NCBI GenBank assembly: GCA_017647245.1
Contig: JAGCKY010000172.1
Span: forward strand, 1 to 7,058
Direction: 5' to 3'
Length of the DNA stretch: 7,058 nucleotides
Origin: Elusimicrobiaceae bacterium
GTDB taxonomy: Bacteria > Elusimicrobiota > Elusimicrobia > Elusimicrobiales > Elusimicrobiaceae
Below the pieces are notes generated by a model, which did not search any database, was not told the origin of the DNA, and saw only the letters and a list, made by a program, of their open reading frames with translations. A program made the translations under genes and the position numbers. Below are positions 1-6,106 of the stretch, in pieces (positions within the stretch are counted from its first letter, which is position 1; every line of letters starts with the position of its first letter).

Positions 1-551
1 ATATTCCCAACATGGTGTATTTGGCACCAAGCTGCAAAGAAGAATACATGCAAATGCTCGACTGGTCCTTGCATCAAAACAAATACCCGGTGGCAATACG
101 CGTGCCGATGAATTTTGTGTCCTGCGGCACAAAAGATACCACGGATTACTCCGTTTTGAACAAGTTTAACATGACGGAAAAAGGGAGTAAAGTGGCCCTA
201 ATTGGCGCGGGAACTTTCTTTGAGAAAGCGCGTGAAGTAAAGGCCTATTTAAAAGCCAAATTAAATATAGATGCTACGCTGATTAACCCGCGGTTTATCA
301 CCGGGCTTGATACGGACTTGCTTAACAATTTAAAAACAAATCATCAAATTGTTATTACACTTGAAGACGGCGAACTTGACGGCGGTTTTGGCGAAAAGGT
401 AGCCCGTTTCTACGGTAGTAGCGATATGAAAGTACTTAACTATGGCTCATTTAAGGAGTTCACAGACAAAGTGCCGCTTAGTGAGCTCTACAAAAAGTAT
501 CGCTTAACGCCGGAACTAATTGCTGAAGATATCGTGAAAGCCGGGATATAA
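1..551 (+). CDS. dxs: 1-deoxy-D-xylulose-5-phosphate synthase, C-terminal part (5' end outside window)
   Basis: This is the 3' end of a gene that enters from the left; codons are in frame from base 3 and the stop is TAA at 549-551, giving about 182 residues. DXS is a cytoplasmic, thiamine-diphosphate-dependent enzyme that condenses pyruvate with glyceraldehyde 3-phosphate, the first step of the MEP isoprenoid pathway. The visible part starts near the end of the pyrimidine-binding domain (IPNMVYLAP, then PVAIRVP). It continues through the transketolase C-terminal domain: VALIGAGTFFEKA, then INPRFITGLD, then ITLEDGELDGGFGEKVARFY. The order and wording of these blocks match DXS rather than transketolase or pyruvate dehydrogenase E1-beta, notably the Glu-Asp-Gly...Gly-Gly-Phe-Gly block. 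The catalytic ThDP-binding part lies outside the window. The ATG at base 12 is internal, since the conserved sequence continues upstream of it. A flavodoxin-like lipoprotein gene follows 9 nt downstream, probably in the same transcript. Confidence 0.85.
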   Translation, partial: IPNMVYLAPSCKEEYMQMLDWSLHQNKYPVAIRVPMNFVSCGTKDTTDYSVLNKFNMTEKGSKVALIGAGTFFEKAREVKAYLKAKLNIDATLINPRFITGLDTDLLNNLKTNHQIVITLEDGELDGGFGEKVARFYGSSDMKVLNYGSFKEFTDKVPLSELYKKYRLTPELIAEDIVKAGI

Positions 552-555
552 GGAG
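550..555 (+). promoter_or_regulatory. Ribosome binding site overlapping the dxs stop codon
   Basis: AAGGAG lies 5 nt upstream of the ATG at 561, and its first two bases are the last two of the dxs TAA stop. It fixes the start of the downstream lipoprotein and suggests that ribosomes finishing dxs feed initiation of the next gene. Confidence 0.75.
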
Positions 556-560
556 ATACC

Positions 561-1154
561 ATGAAGAAAATACTCGTATTTTTGATAGCCGCGTTGTTCG
601 TGGGAGCGTGTAATACGAAACCTACCCCACAAGTAACTGTGGAAAAGGAGACACAACCTGTCCCCACATTGATCACCCAAAAAGCATTAGTGGCGTATTT
701 TTCTGCCACGGGAAACACTAAAAAAGTAGCGGAAAATCTGGCCAAAGCGCTTCACGCGGATATCTATGAAATCAAGCCCGCCGTTCCCTACACGGCAGCC
801 GATTTGAACTGGCGTGATAGCAACTCCCGTAGTTCGGTAGAGATGAGTAATGAATCTTCCCGTCCGGAAATGGCAGAAAATGATATTTCGGTCAAAGAAT
901 ATGACGTGATTTATCTTGGATTTCCAATTTGGTGGGGTACGGCTCCGCATATTGTGAAAACGTTTTTAGAGAAACACGATTTTTCCAATAAAAAGATTGT
1001 CCTGTTTGCCACCTCCGGCAGTAGCGGCATGGGAAACACCGCCGAGGACTTAAAACCGAGCGTGGCCACCATTGCCCAAATTAAACCAGGCAAAGTTCTA
1101 AACGGAAACCCTTCGGTGGAAGAGTTAAAATATTGGGCACAAACCATGGAATAA
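561..1154 (+). CDS. Flavodoxin-fold lipoprotein (Flavodoxin_4-like)
   Basis: This 197-residue protein has two parts. Residues 1-17 are a lipoprotein signal peptide: KK, a hydrophobic stretch, then VGAC with Cys17 as the predicted lipid-modified residue. A short Pro/Thr-rich linker (about 18-40) follows. From residue 41 it is a flavodoxin fold: KALVAYFSATGNTKK (41-55) is the FMN phosphate-binding loop, GFPIWWGTAPH (120-130) is the loop with aromatic residues that usually pack against the flavin, and TSGSSGMG (151-158) is the third conserved loop. The family binds FMN and moves electrons; the partner here is unknown. The start is secured by the AAGGAG site and the signal peptide. The lipobox predicts export and membrane anchoring, unlike ordinary cytoplasmic flavodoxins. 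It follows dxs closely and is followed by a hairpin, so it is probably the last gene of that transcript. The fold is confident; the physiological role is not known. Confidence 0.85.
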   Translation: MKKILVFLIAALFVGACNTKPTPQVTVEKETQPVPTLITQKALVAYFSATGNTKKVAENLAKALHADIYEIKPAVPYTAADLNWRDSNSRSSVEMSNESSRPEMAENDISVKEYDVIYLGFPIWWGTAPHIVKTFLEKHDFSNKKIVLFATSGSSGMGNTAEDLKPSVATIAQIKPGKVLNGNPSVEELKYWAQTME

Positions 1155-1200
1155 TTAAAAGTTTTGTCTAGCCAAGCGCGTAAAAGCATTTGTAGAGAAA

Positions 1201-1228
1201 AAAGCCCCTTACTTAGTTAAGGGGCTTT
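1201..1228. terminator. Intrinsic terminator-like hairpin after the flavodoxin gene
   Basis: A perfect 11-bp inverted repeat (AAAGCCCCTTA / TAAGGGGCTTT) with a 6-nt loop lies 46 nt after the flavodoxin stop and separates the two operons. On the + strand only three U residues close the stem, followed by AUGG. On the - strand the stem is followed by a run of six U (complement of A at 1198-1203). It could therefore end transcription from either side, and is stronger for - strand transcripts by U-tract criteria. Confidence 0.75.
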
Positions 1229-1279
1229 ATGGCATCTAAAAATATGTATCCAATTTCCGAAGTACACATCCTCTTAATG

Positions 1280-1288
1280 TGATAAAAT
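1280..1288 (+). promoter_or_regulatory. Probable extended -10 promoter of the efflux operon
   Basis: TGATAAAAT fits the extended -10 pattern TGnTATAAT with five of six matches in the hexamer (TAAAAT, 1283-1288). No good -35 hexamer is seen 16-18 nt upstream; TTCCGA at 1255-1260 is too far and too weak. An extended -10 would compensate for that. The implied start point, about 1294-1296, leaves a leader of only some 10-12 nt, so the Shine-Dalgarno would be at the very 5' end of the mRNA. This is a consensus match by eye only. Confidence 0.4.
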
Positions 1289-1294
1289 AACAAT

Positions 1295-1300
1295 AGGGAG
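1295..1300 (+). promoter_or_regulatory. Ribosome binding site of the TolC-family gene
   Basis: AGGGAG lies 5 nt before the ATG at 1306. It agrees with the signal peptide in fixing the start of the first gene of the efflux operon. Confidence 0.65.
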
Positions 1301-1305
1301 AAAAT

Positions 1306-2646
1306 ATGAAAAAGCTATTTCGGTTACTGGTACTATTTACTACAACAACCGTTTATGGGTTGGAGATTTCTTCTTTGTCCTTGGCTGATTGCGAGCGGGA
1401 TGCACTTAAATCTTCCGCCCAACTGCAAGGTTTAGAAGCACAAGTCCGTTCTTCACAAGCACAGGAAAAAAGCGTGTCGTCGTCCCTTTATCCGTCTTTG
1501 TCATTAGATGCAAAGGGAGTTTGGGTATCGGAAGTTCCCACGCTCAAGTTCGGTGGGCAAGAGCTAAAATTTGGCGATACTTGGGGATATTCTGTCGGAC
1601 CTACAGCTAGTTGGGTACTATTTGATAACGGGGCACGCAGTGCTCTTAAAAAAAGTGCTTCTAAAGTGGCCAGTGCGCAAGAACAGTCTTATGAATTTGC
1701 CCGGAAACAAATTTTATTGCAAGTGCGCCAATCGTATTTTGCGGTGCAACAACTTTTACAACAATTGGTGCTGCTTAACGGACAATTGGAAGTTGTGCAA
1801 AAGCAACTTGCCGATGTGGAGTCCGCTTACAAAGCCGGTTCTAAAAGTAATTTAGACGTTTCTATTGCCCGCAAACAAGTATTGAAAACGCAAACGGCTA
1901 TGAGTGGGGCACGTAGTGCATTGGCAGGGCAATTACGTACGCTGTTTAAGTTGACCGGAACTGATTACAACATTGACCCCTCATACCCAACAGATAAACG
2001 CCTTGCTAACGCCAAAGAAGAAAATAAAACATCCGCCGTATTAGATACGGACCCGTTAGAAAATACGCTCCAATTGTTCCGCCCATACGGGCAGAGCGAA
2101 TTTGATGAAAACTCCCCTAAATTGGCCGCTTTGGATGAAATGGCCCAGTATTACGATTATTTGGCCGACAGTTATAAATCTTCGCTTTATCCGCGCGTGG
2201 CACTTCAAGGCGGTGCTTACTTTGAATATCCCAACGGTGCTATCCGCGAACATGTATTTTTAGGGCGTGCGGGAGTGGCTGTTTCTGTCCCGTTATTTGA
2301 AGGCGGCAAAGACCGTCAGCAAGCCAAGGCACAAAAGGAACTGTCTCGCGCCAAAACCTATGAAAAACAGGATACACAAGAAACATTGACGGCCTTATTT
2401 TTATCGGCCAAAGATCGCTTGTACGGTCTGCAAGTGCAAGAAAATTTGCTCAAAGATACCATTAAACAAACCAGTGAAACGGCACGCCTTACGTATCAGG
2501 CCTATAAAGCCGGGGCCGTTACTTTTTTTGAAGTGGACAGAGCCAATTTAGATTTGTTGGAAAGCCAACTTTCTTTGGCAGATGTGCAAGTGGAGCAACT
2601 CAATCAATTAGCCATTTTAAATAGTTTAAGCAAGGAGACCTTATGA
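1306..2646 (+). CDS. TolC-family outer-membrane efflux channel protein
   Basis: This 446-residue outer-membrane factor forms the trimeric barrel-plus-tunnel duct through which a tripartite exporter discharges its substrate. Residues 1 to about 18 are a signal peptide (MKKLFRLLVLF, then VYG); there is no lipobox Cys, so it is not a lipidated NodT/OprM type. The typical internal duplication is clear. Half one has YPSLSLDAKG (62-71), a hydrophobic strand ending in WVLFDNGARSAL (103-114) and YKAGSKSNLDV (175-185). Half two has YPRVALQGGAY (295-305), VSVPLFEGGKDRQ (326-338) and YKAGAVTFFEVDRANL (400-415). Long Gln/Leu-rich helices link these blocks. Length is normal for the family. A Pro/Asp-rich segment (about 220-270) joins the halves. 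It leads an operon with an adaptor, two ATPases and two permeases, so it is probably the dedicated exit duct of that exporter. The stop TGA overlaps the next ATG by 4 nt. Confidence 0.93.
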   Translation: MKKLFRLLVLFTTTTVYGLEISSLSLADCERDALKSSAQLQGLEAQVRSSQAQEKSVSSSLYPSLSLDAKGVWVSEVPTLKFGGQELKFGDTWGYSVGPTASWVLFDNGARSALKKSASKVASAQEQSYEFARKQILLQVRQSYFAVQQLLQQLVLLNGQLEVVQKQLADVESAYKAGSKSNLDVSIARKQVLKTQTAMSGARSALAGQLRTLFKLTGTDYNIDPSYPTDKRLANAKEENKTSAVLDTDPLENTLQLFRPYGQSEFDENSPKLAALDEMAQYYDYLADSYKSSLYPRVALQGGAYFEYPNGAIREHVFLGRAGVAVSVPLFEGGKDRQQAKAQKELSRAKTYEKQDTQETLTALFLSAKDRLYGLQVQENLLKDTIKQTSETARLTYQAYKAGAVTFFEVDRANLDLLESQLSLADVQVEQLNQLAILNSLSKETL

Positions 2647-3368
2647 AAAAAAGAATTATCATAGCCGTAGTGGTACTTTTAATTTTAGTAATCGTGGCAT
2701 TGACGTTTTTCCGCAGCACACCGTTTCATTACAGTGGAGTGGCCGAAGCCGTGTCCGTAGATATTTCTGCACGTTTGAGTGATACCATTCAAGAAATTTT
2801 AGTAGAAGAAGGTTCCCCGGTAACGCAAGGGCAAGTAGTAGCACGTTTGACGTGTGATGCGGCAAACCTTAAAAAAGAAATTACGCAAACAGAATTTAAC
2901 CGGGCAGCACAACTTTTGAAAACGACGGCCGGTTCGCAAGAGAATTATGACCTAAAAAAACATCAGTATGACGAAGCCGCTCTCCAGCAAAGTTGGTGCA
3001 CGCTTACCAGCCCTCTTAACGGGCAAGTGCTTTATAAATACTATGAGCCCCATGAATTTATCAGCGCGGGCAAAAAAATGCTTACCGTAGCCAATTTGAA
3101 AGAACTTGATGTGTGGGTGTATGTGCCGCATGATGAACTGGCCAATTTGTCTGTCGGGCAAGAGGTAAGCGGCTATTTGCCGGAAGCAGATAAAACGTTT
3201 AAGGGCCACATTTTGGCGATTAACGACCAATCCGAATTTACGCCTAAAAACGTACAAACGCGCGAAGAACGCATCCGGCTTGTATATGGCGTGAAAACAC
3301 GTTTTGAGAATGATGAAAATTTAACCATTAAACCCGGTATGACGTTGGAAACGGAGTTCGTAAAATAA
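2643..3368 (+). CDS. HlyD-family periplasmic adaptor, YbhG-like, short form
   Basis: This 241-residue membrane-fusion protein would bridge the inner-membrane ABC transporter and the TolC channel. Residues 4-23 form an N-terminal membrane anchor without a lipobox. Next comes a split lipoyl domain: VSVDISARLSDTIQEILVEEGSPV and VVARLT (about 37-70), continuing after the hairpin with LTSPLNGQVL (121-130). The coiled-coil hairpin between them is only about 47 residues (72-118). A beta-barrel follows (LDVWVYVPHDELANLSVGQEV, 155-175), with the tail EFTPKNVQTREERIRLVYGV (198-217). That tail closely resembles the equivalent part of E. coli YbhG as I recall it. E. coli YbhG is about 330 residues; most of the difference is the shortened hairpin. 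Cys71 and Cys119 sit at the two ends of the hairpin. The start has AAGGAG (2632-2637) 5 nt upstream and an ATGA overlap with the TolC gene, so it is translationally coupled. Confidence 0.9.
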   Translation: MKKRIIIAVVVLLILVIVALTFFRSTPFHYSGVAEAVSVDISARLSDTIQEILVEEGSPVTQGQVVARLTCDAANLKKEITQTEFNRAAQLLKTTAGSQENYDLKKHQYDEAALQQSWCTLTSPLNGQVLYKYYEPHEFISAGKKMLTVANLKELDVWVYVPHDELANLSVGQEVSGYLPEADKTFKGHILAINDQSEFTPKNVQTREERIRLVYGVKTRFENDENLTIKPGMTLETEFVK

Positions 3369-4084
3369 TGTCTATTGAAGTTCGGGCAGAACATATATCC
3401 AAAACGCTCAATACGACGGTGGCTTTAACAGATGTGAGTACCGTTTTTGAAGCCGGTATCGTGCATGGCGTGGTAGGCCCGAACGGAGCCGGCAAAACCA
3501 CGCTGCTACGCTTAATTAAAGGGCTGTTAAAACCCGACAAAGGGACCTTCAGTTTTACCTATCGTGAAAAGGCATGCCCGGCGCAAGAGGCCATAAGCCG
3601 CACCGGATATTTTCCGCAAGAACCCAGCCTATACCCTGATTTAAGCGTGTGGGAGCATTTAGAGTTTTTCCGCGATTTATACGATTTGGACGAGTCTGCT
3701 TTTCATAAGCGGGCGGAAGAATTATTAGCCGCCACCGGCATGGCCCCTTTTAAGGACCGTCCGGCTGGGAAATTATCCGGCGGCATGTATAAGAAATTAG
3801 GCCTTATGAGCGTGCTGTTAAACCGCCCTGCGCTCTTGTTACTTGACGAGCCTACCATTGGGGTAGATCCTGTTTCGCGCCAGGAGTTGTGGGACATTGT
3901 CTATAACGTTGCAGGCCCGGAAATGACCGTTATTTTAAGCACGTCTTATATGGACGAGGCCGAACGTTGTGCCAAGGTACATGTGCTACAAAACGGAAAA
4001 TTGCTTGCCAGCGGCCAACCGCAAAGTGTCATGGAAAATTTACACGTTACGAATTTTGCAGAACTATTTTTGAAACATGAATGA
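3368..4084 (+). CDS. ABC exporter ATPase 1 (equivalent to the N-terminal half of YbhF)
   Basis: This 238-residue cytoplasmic nucleotide-binding subunit has Walker A GPNGAGKTT (37-45), the Q-loop at Gln84 (YFPQEPSLYPDLSV), signature LSGGM (136-140), Walker B LLLLDEP (156-162, catalytic Glu161) and D-loop GVDP (165-168). The H-loop reads STSYMDEAE (191-199), so the usual switch His is Ser193. The residue aligning with the aromatic A-loop position is Thr17. From memory, the N-terminal ATPase half of E. coli YbhF has the same STSY sequence, which supports assigning this gene to that half and argues against random decay. It probably pairs with the next gene product rather than with itself. The C-terminal tail is short, without the extra domain seen in ATPase 2. 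The ATG overlaps the previous TAA by one base; GGAG at 3353-3356 is 11 nt upstream. Confidence 0.92.
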   Translation: MSIEVRAEHISKTLNTTVALTDVSTVFEAGIVHGVVGPNGAGKTTLLRLIKGLLKPDKGTFSFTYREKACPAQEAISRTGYFPQEPSLYPDLSVWEHLEFFRDLYDLDESAFHKRAEELLAATGMAPFKDRPAGKLSGGMYKKLGLMSVLLNRPALLLLDEPTIGVDPVSRQELWDIVYNVAGPEMTVILSTSYMDEAERCAKVHVLQNGKLLASGQPQSVMENLHVTNFAELFLKHE

Positions 4085-4994
4085 TACGATTATACAAGTA
4101 AAAAATCTTGTCATTGCGTTTGGAGATTTTAAAGCAGTAAACGATATTTCCTTTGAGGTCCTGCGCGGAGAGATTTTTGGCTTTTTAGGGGCTAACGGCG
4201 CCGGAAAAACAACCACCATACGCACCTTGTGCGGTATTTTAAATCCAACATCCGGGCAAGTGTTTGTAAACGGAACAGATGTGGCTGCTTCTATCTCGGT
4301 GCTCAAACCTCATATTGGGTACATGTCTCAAAAATTCACGCTCTACCCGGATTTGACCGTGCGGGAAAATATGGATATTGCGGGCAGTTTGTATGAATTA
4401 TCTCGAGCCCAAATTAACCAACGCAGAGATGAATTATTCTCATTTATCGGGCTTACAAACGTTCCGAAAGGGCCCGTGCGGCAACTTTCGGGCGGAACCA
4501 AGCAGATGATTGCTTTGGCCGCTTCTATTTTGCACGATCCGGAACTTATCTTCTTAGACGAACCGACGGCGGGTACTTCTCCTCAAACGCGGCAGGCCTT
4601 TTGGGAACTTATCCGTCGTTTGTCTTCGCAAGGTAAAACGATATTTGTAACCACACATTATATGGATGAGGCCGAGTACTGCCACCGCATTGTGCTCATG
4701 GAACGCGGGCATATTTTGGCGACAGATACCCCCGATAACTTAAAGAAAACTTATTTTCCGCAAAAACCCGTGGAACTTACTTTTACGCAAGGTAATCAAC
4801 AAATTATCTCTCAAGAAATGCGTAGTTTGTCTTTGGGGGAAGTATCCGTTTTTGGTAGCAAATTACGTGTAAATGTTACAGATAACACGGCATTTGAAAA
4901 ATATTGCCAAAAACACAAATCCGATTTTATCACACGCACGGCGGAACCTACACTTGATGACGTGTTTTTAAAAGCCATATCGGGGGCGAAATGA
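4077..4994 (+). CDS. ABC exporter ATPase 2 (equivalent to the C-terminal half of YbhF)
   Basis: This 305-residue ATPase has Walker A GANGAGKTT (38-46), Q-loop Gln85 (YMSQKFTLYPDLTV), signature LSGGTKQ (137-143), Walker B LIFLDEP (157-163, Glu162) and a normal H-loop His194 (VTTHYMDEAEYC). The D-loop is unusual: AGTSP (165-169) with Ser168 in place of the usual Asp. After the ATPase core, residues about 228-305 form a DrrA-type C-terminal extension ending in PTLDDVF (291-297). YMSQKF and the H-loop region resemble the second half of E. coli YbhF (YMAQKFSLY, TTHFMDEAEYC, recalled). The start at 4077 overlaps the previous gene by 8 nt and no clear Shine-Dalgarno precedes it, so translation probably depends on coupling. 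The ATG at 4081 is out of frame and cannot be the start. It should form a heterodimer with ATPase 1 to drive the two permeases. Confidence 0.92.
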   Translation: MNDTIIQVKNLVIAFGDFKAVNDISFEVLRGEIFGFLGANGAGKTTTIRTLCGILNPTSGQVFVNGTDVAASISVLKPHIGYMSQKFTLYPDLTVRENMDIAGSLYELSRAQINQRRDELFSFIGLTNVPKGPVRQLSGGTKQMIALAASILHDPELIFLDEPTAGTSPQTRQAFWELIRRLSSQGKTIFVTTHYMDEAEYCHRIVLMERGHILATDTPDNLKKTYFPQKPVELTFTQGNQQIISQEMRSLSLGEVSVFGSKLRVNVTDNTAFEKYCQKHKSDFITRTAEPTLDDVFLKAISGAK

Positions 4995-6106
4995 ACACCT
5001 TAGTTAAACACATTATGGCTATTGCCAGCAAAGAGGCCAAGCACATTAAACGTGATATTTTTACGTTATCGGTGGCGTTGGTGCTCCCTATGGTGTTTGT
5101 GGTATTTTTCGGGTTTGTGATTAACCTGGATTATCATCATATTCCGCTTACCGTGCGCGATAATGATCAAAGCCACTCCTCCCGTGAACTTTTAACACAA
5201 GCCAGTGCGGCCGGGTATTTTGACATCATCGCCGCACATACTCCGGCGGAGGCGGATTTGCAACTCCAACAAAACCGTATGCGCGGATTATTGATTGTTC
5301 CGCCCGGATTTCATACTGCCTTTACAAATGGAGAGGTCGCCCACGCGCAACTTTTGATAGATGGTACAGATAATACGATGGCCGCCTTAGCCACTACCTA
5401 TATGCAAGGTATTGTGCAAGCCACCCAACAATCCATGTTATCTTCGCACGAGCCACCTTTTGTAGCAATCCGCACGCGTTATTTGTTTAACCCGGAACTT
5501 AATAGCCGTTGGTTTATTGTCCCGGCACTAAGTACCGTTATCATTGGATTTTTGGCCATTATTTTAACTGCCCTGACAGTAGCGCGGGAATGGGAAAACG
5601 GCTCCATGGAACTGCTACTTTCTACACCGTTACGTCCGCTAGAGATTGTAGTCGGCAAGTTACTGCCGTATTTTGTACTCACTTTTTTTGATGTACTGCT
5701 TGTATTTGCGCTGGCATTACTGGTATTTCGCATCCCGTTTCACGGCAGTTTTGTACTCTATTTAACAGCATGTTTGTTTTATATTATGGGAGCGCTGGCG
5801 CTGGGACTGCTTATATCGGTTATAACGCGCCAACAACAATCTGCTATTCAGTTTGGCTTTGCCATAGGGTTGCTTCCTTCTTTTATGTTTTCGGGATTTA
5901 TTTTCCCTATTGAAAATATGCCCGCCTTCTTTCAATATGTAACCATGTTATTCCCGCAACGGTGGTTTTTACAAATCAGCCGCGCCTTATTTTTAAGTGG
6001 GGCGGGACTACGTGGTCTGCTGATTCCTTTTATTGCGCTATTTTTGTTTATGACGGGAATGATTGCGCTGGCCGTACGAAACTTTAAAACGGATGTGGAG
6101 CCATGA
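4991..6106 (+). CDS. ABC-2 family permease, YbhS-like
   Basis: This 371-residue inner-membrane subunit has the ABC-2 exporter layout: a first membrane helix (about 24-45), a large periplasmic domain (about 46-173) and five further helices (about 175-197, 225-247, 254-277, 286-306, 341-363). KEAKHIKRD (14-22) precedes helix 1, as in YbhS (KETRQIVRD, recalled). The cytoplasmic block AREWENGSMELLLSTPL (198-214) after helix 2 is the conserved loop of the family that meets the ATPase. GKLLPYF (222-228) opens helix 3, ITRQQQSA (278-285) precedes helix 5, and SGFIFPIENMP (301-311) is the conserved late motif. Length is complete for the family. It starts in an ATGA overlap with ATPase 2, with a weak GGGGG site (4982-4986), and ends in an ATGA overlap with the next permease. 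The two permeases are paralogues and probably act as a heterodimer. Confidence 0.93.
   Translation: MNTLVKHIMAIASKEAKHIKRDIFTLSVALVLPMVFVVFFGFVINLDYHHIPLTVRDNDQSHSSRELLTQASAAGYFDIIAAHTPAEADLQLQQNRMRGLLIVPPGFHTAFTNGEVAHAQLLIDGTDNTMAALATTYMQGIVQATQQSMLSSHEPPFVAIRTRYLFNPELNSRWFIVPALSTVIIGFLAIILTALTVAREWENGSMELLLSTPLRPLEIVVGKLLPYFVLTFFDVLLVFALALLVFRIPFHGSFVLYLTACLFYIMGALALGLLISVITRQQQSAIQFGFAIGLLPSFMFSGFIFPIENMPAFFQYVTMLFPQRWFLQISRALFLSGAGLRGLLIPFIALFLFMTGMIALAVRNFKTDVEP

Noticed and set aside
1..1154. A functional MEP-pathway link between dxs and the flavodoxin, since flavodoxin can feed electrons to IspG and IspH
   Set aside because: Those enzymes are cytoplasmic, while this flavodoxin carries a lipoprotein export signal. 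Adjacency alone does not support the link.
1155..1305. A small RNA, riboswitch or repeat array in the intergenic gap
   Set aside because: Apart from the 28-nt terminator hairpin and the promoter/ribosome site, I see no further inverted or direct repeats or conserved aptamer-like sequence.
1571..1855. Open frame on the plus strand inside the TolC-family gene
   Set aside because: It is a shifted frame within a gene with clear family motifs, its translation is low in recognisable structure, and it has no evident ribosome site.
4081..4083. ATG overlapping the ATPase 1 stop as an ATGA start for ATPase 2
   Set aside because: It is out of frame with the ATPase 2 coding sequence; the in-frame start is the ATG at 4077.
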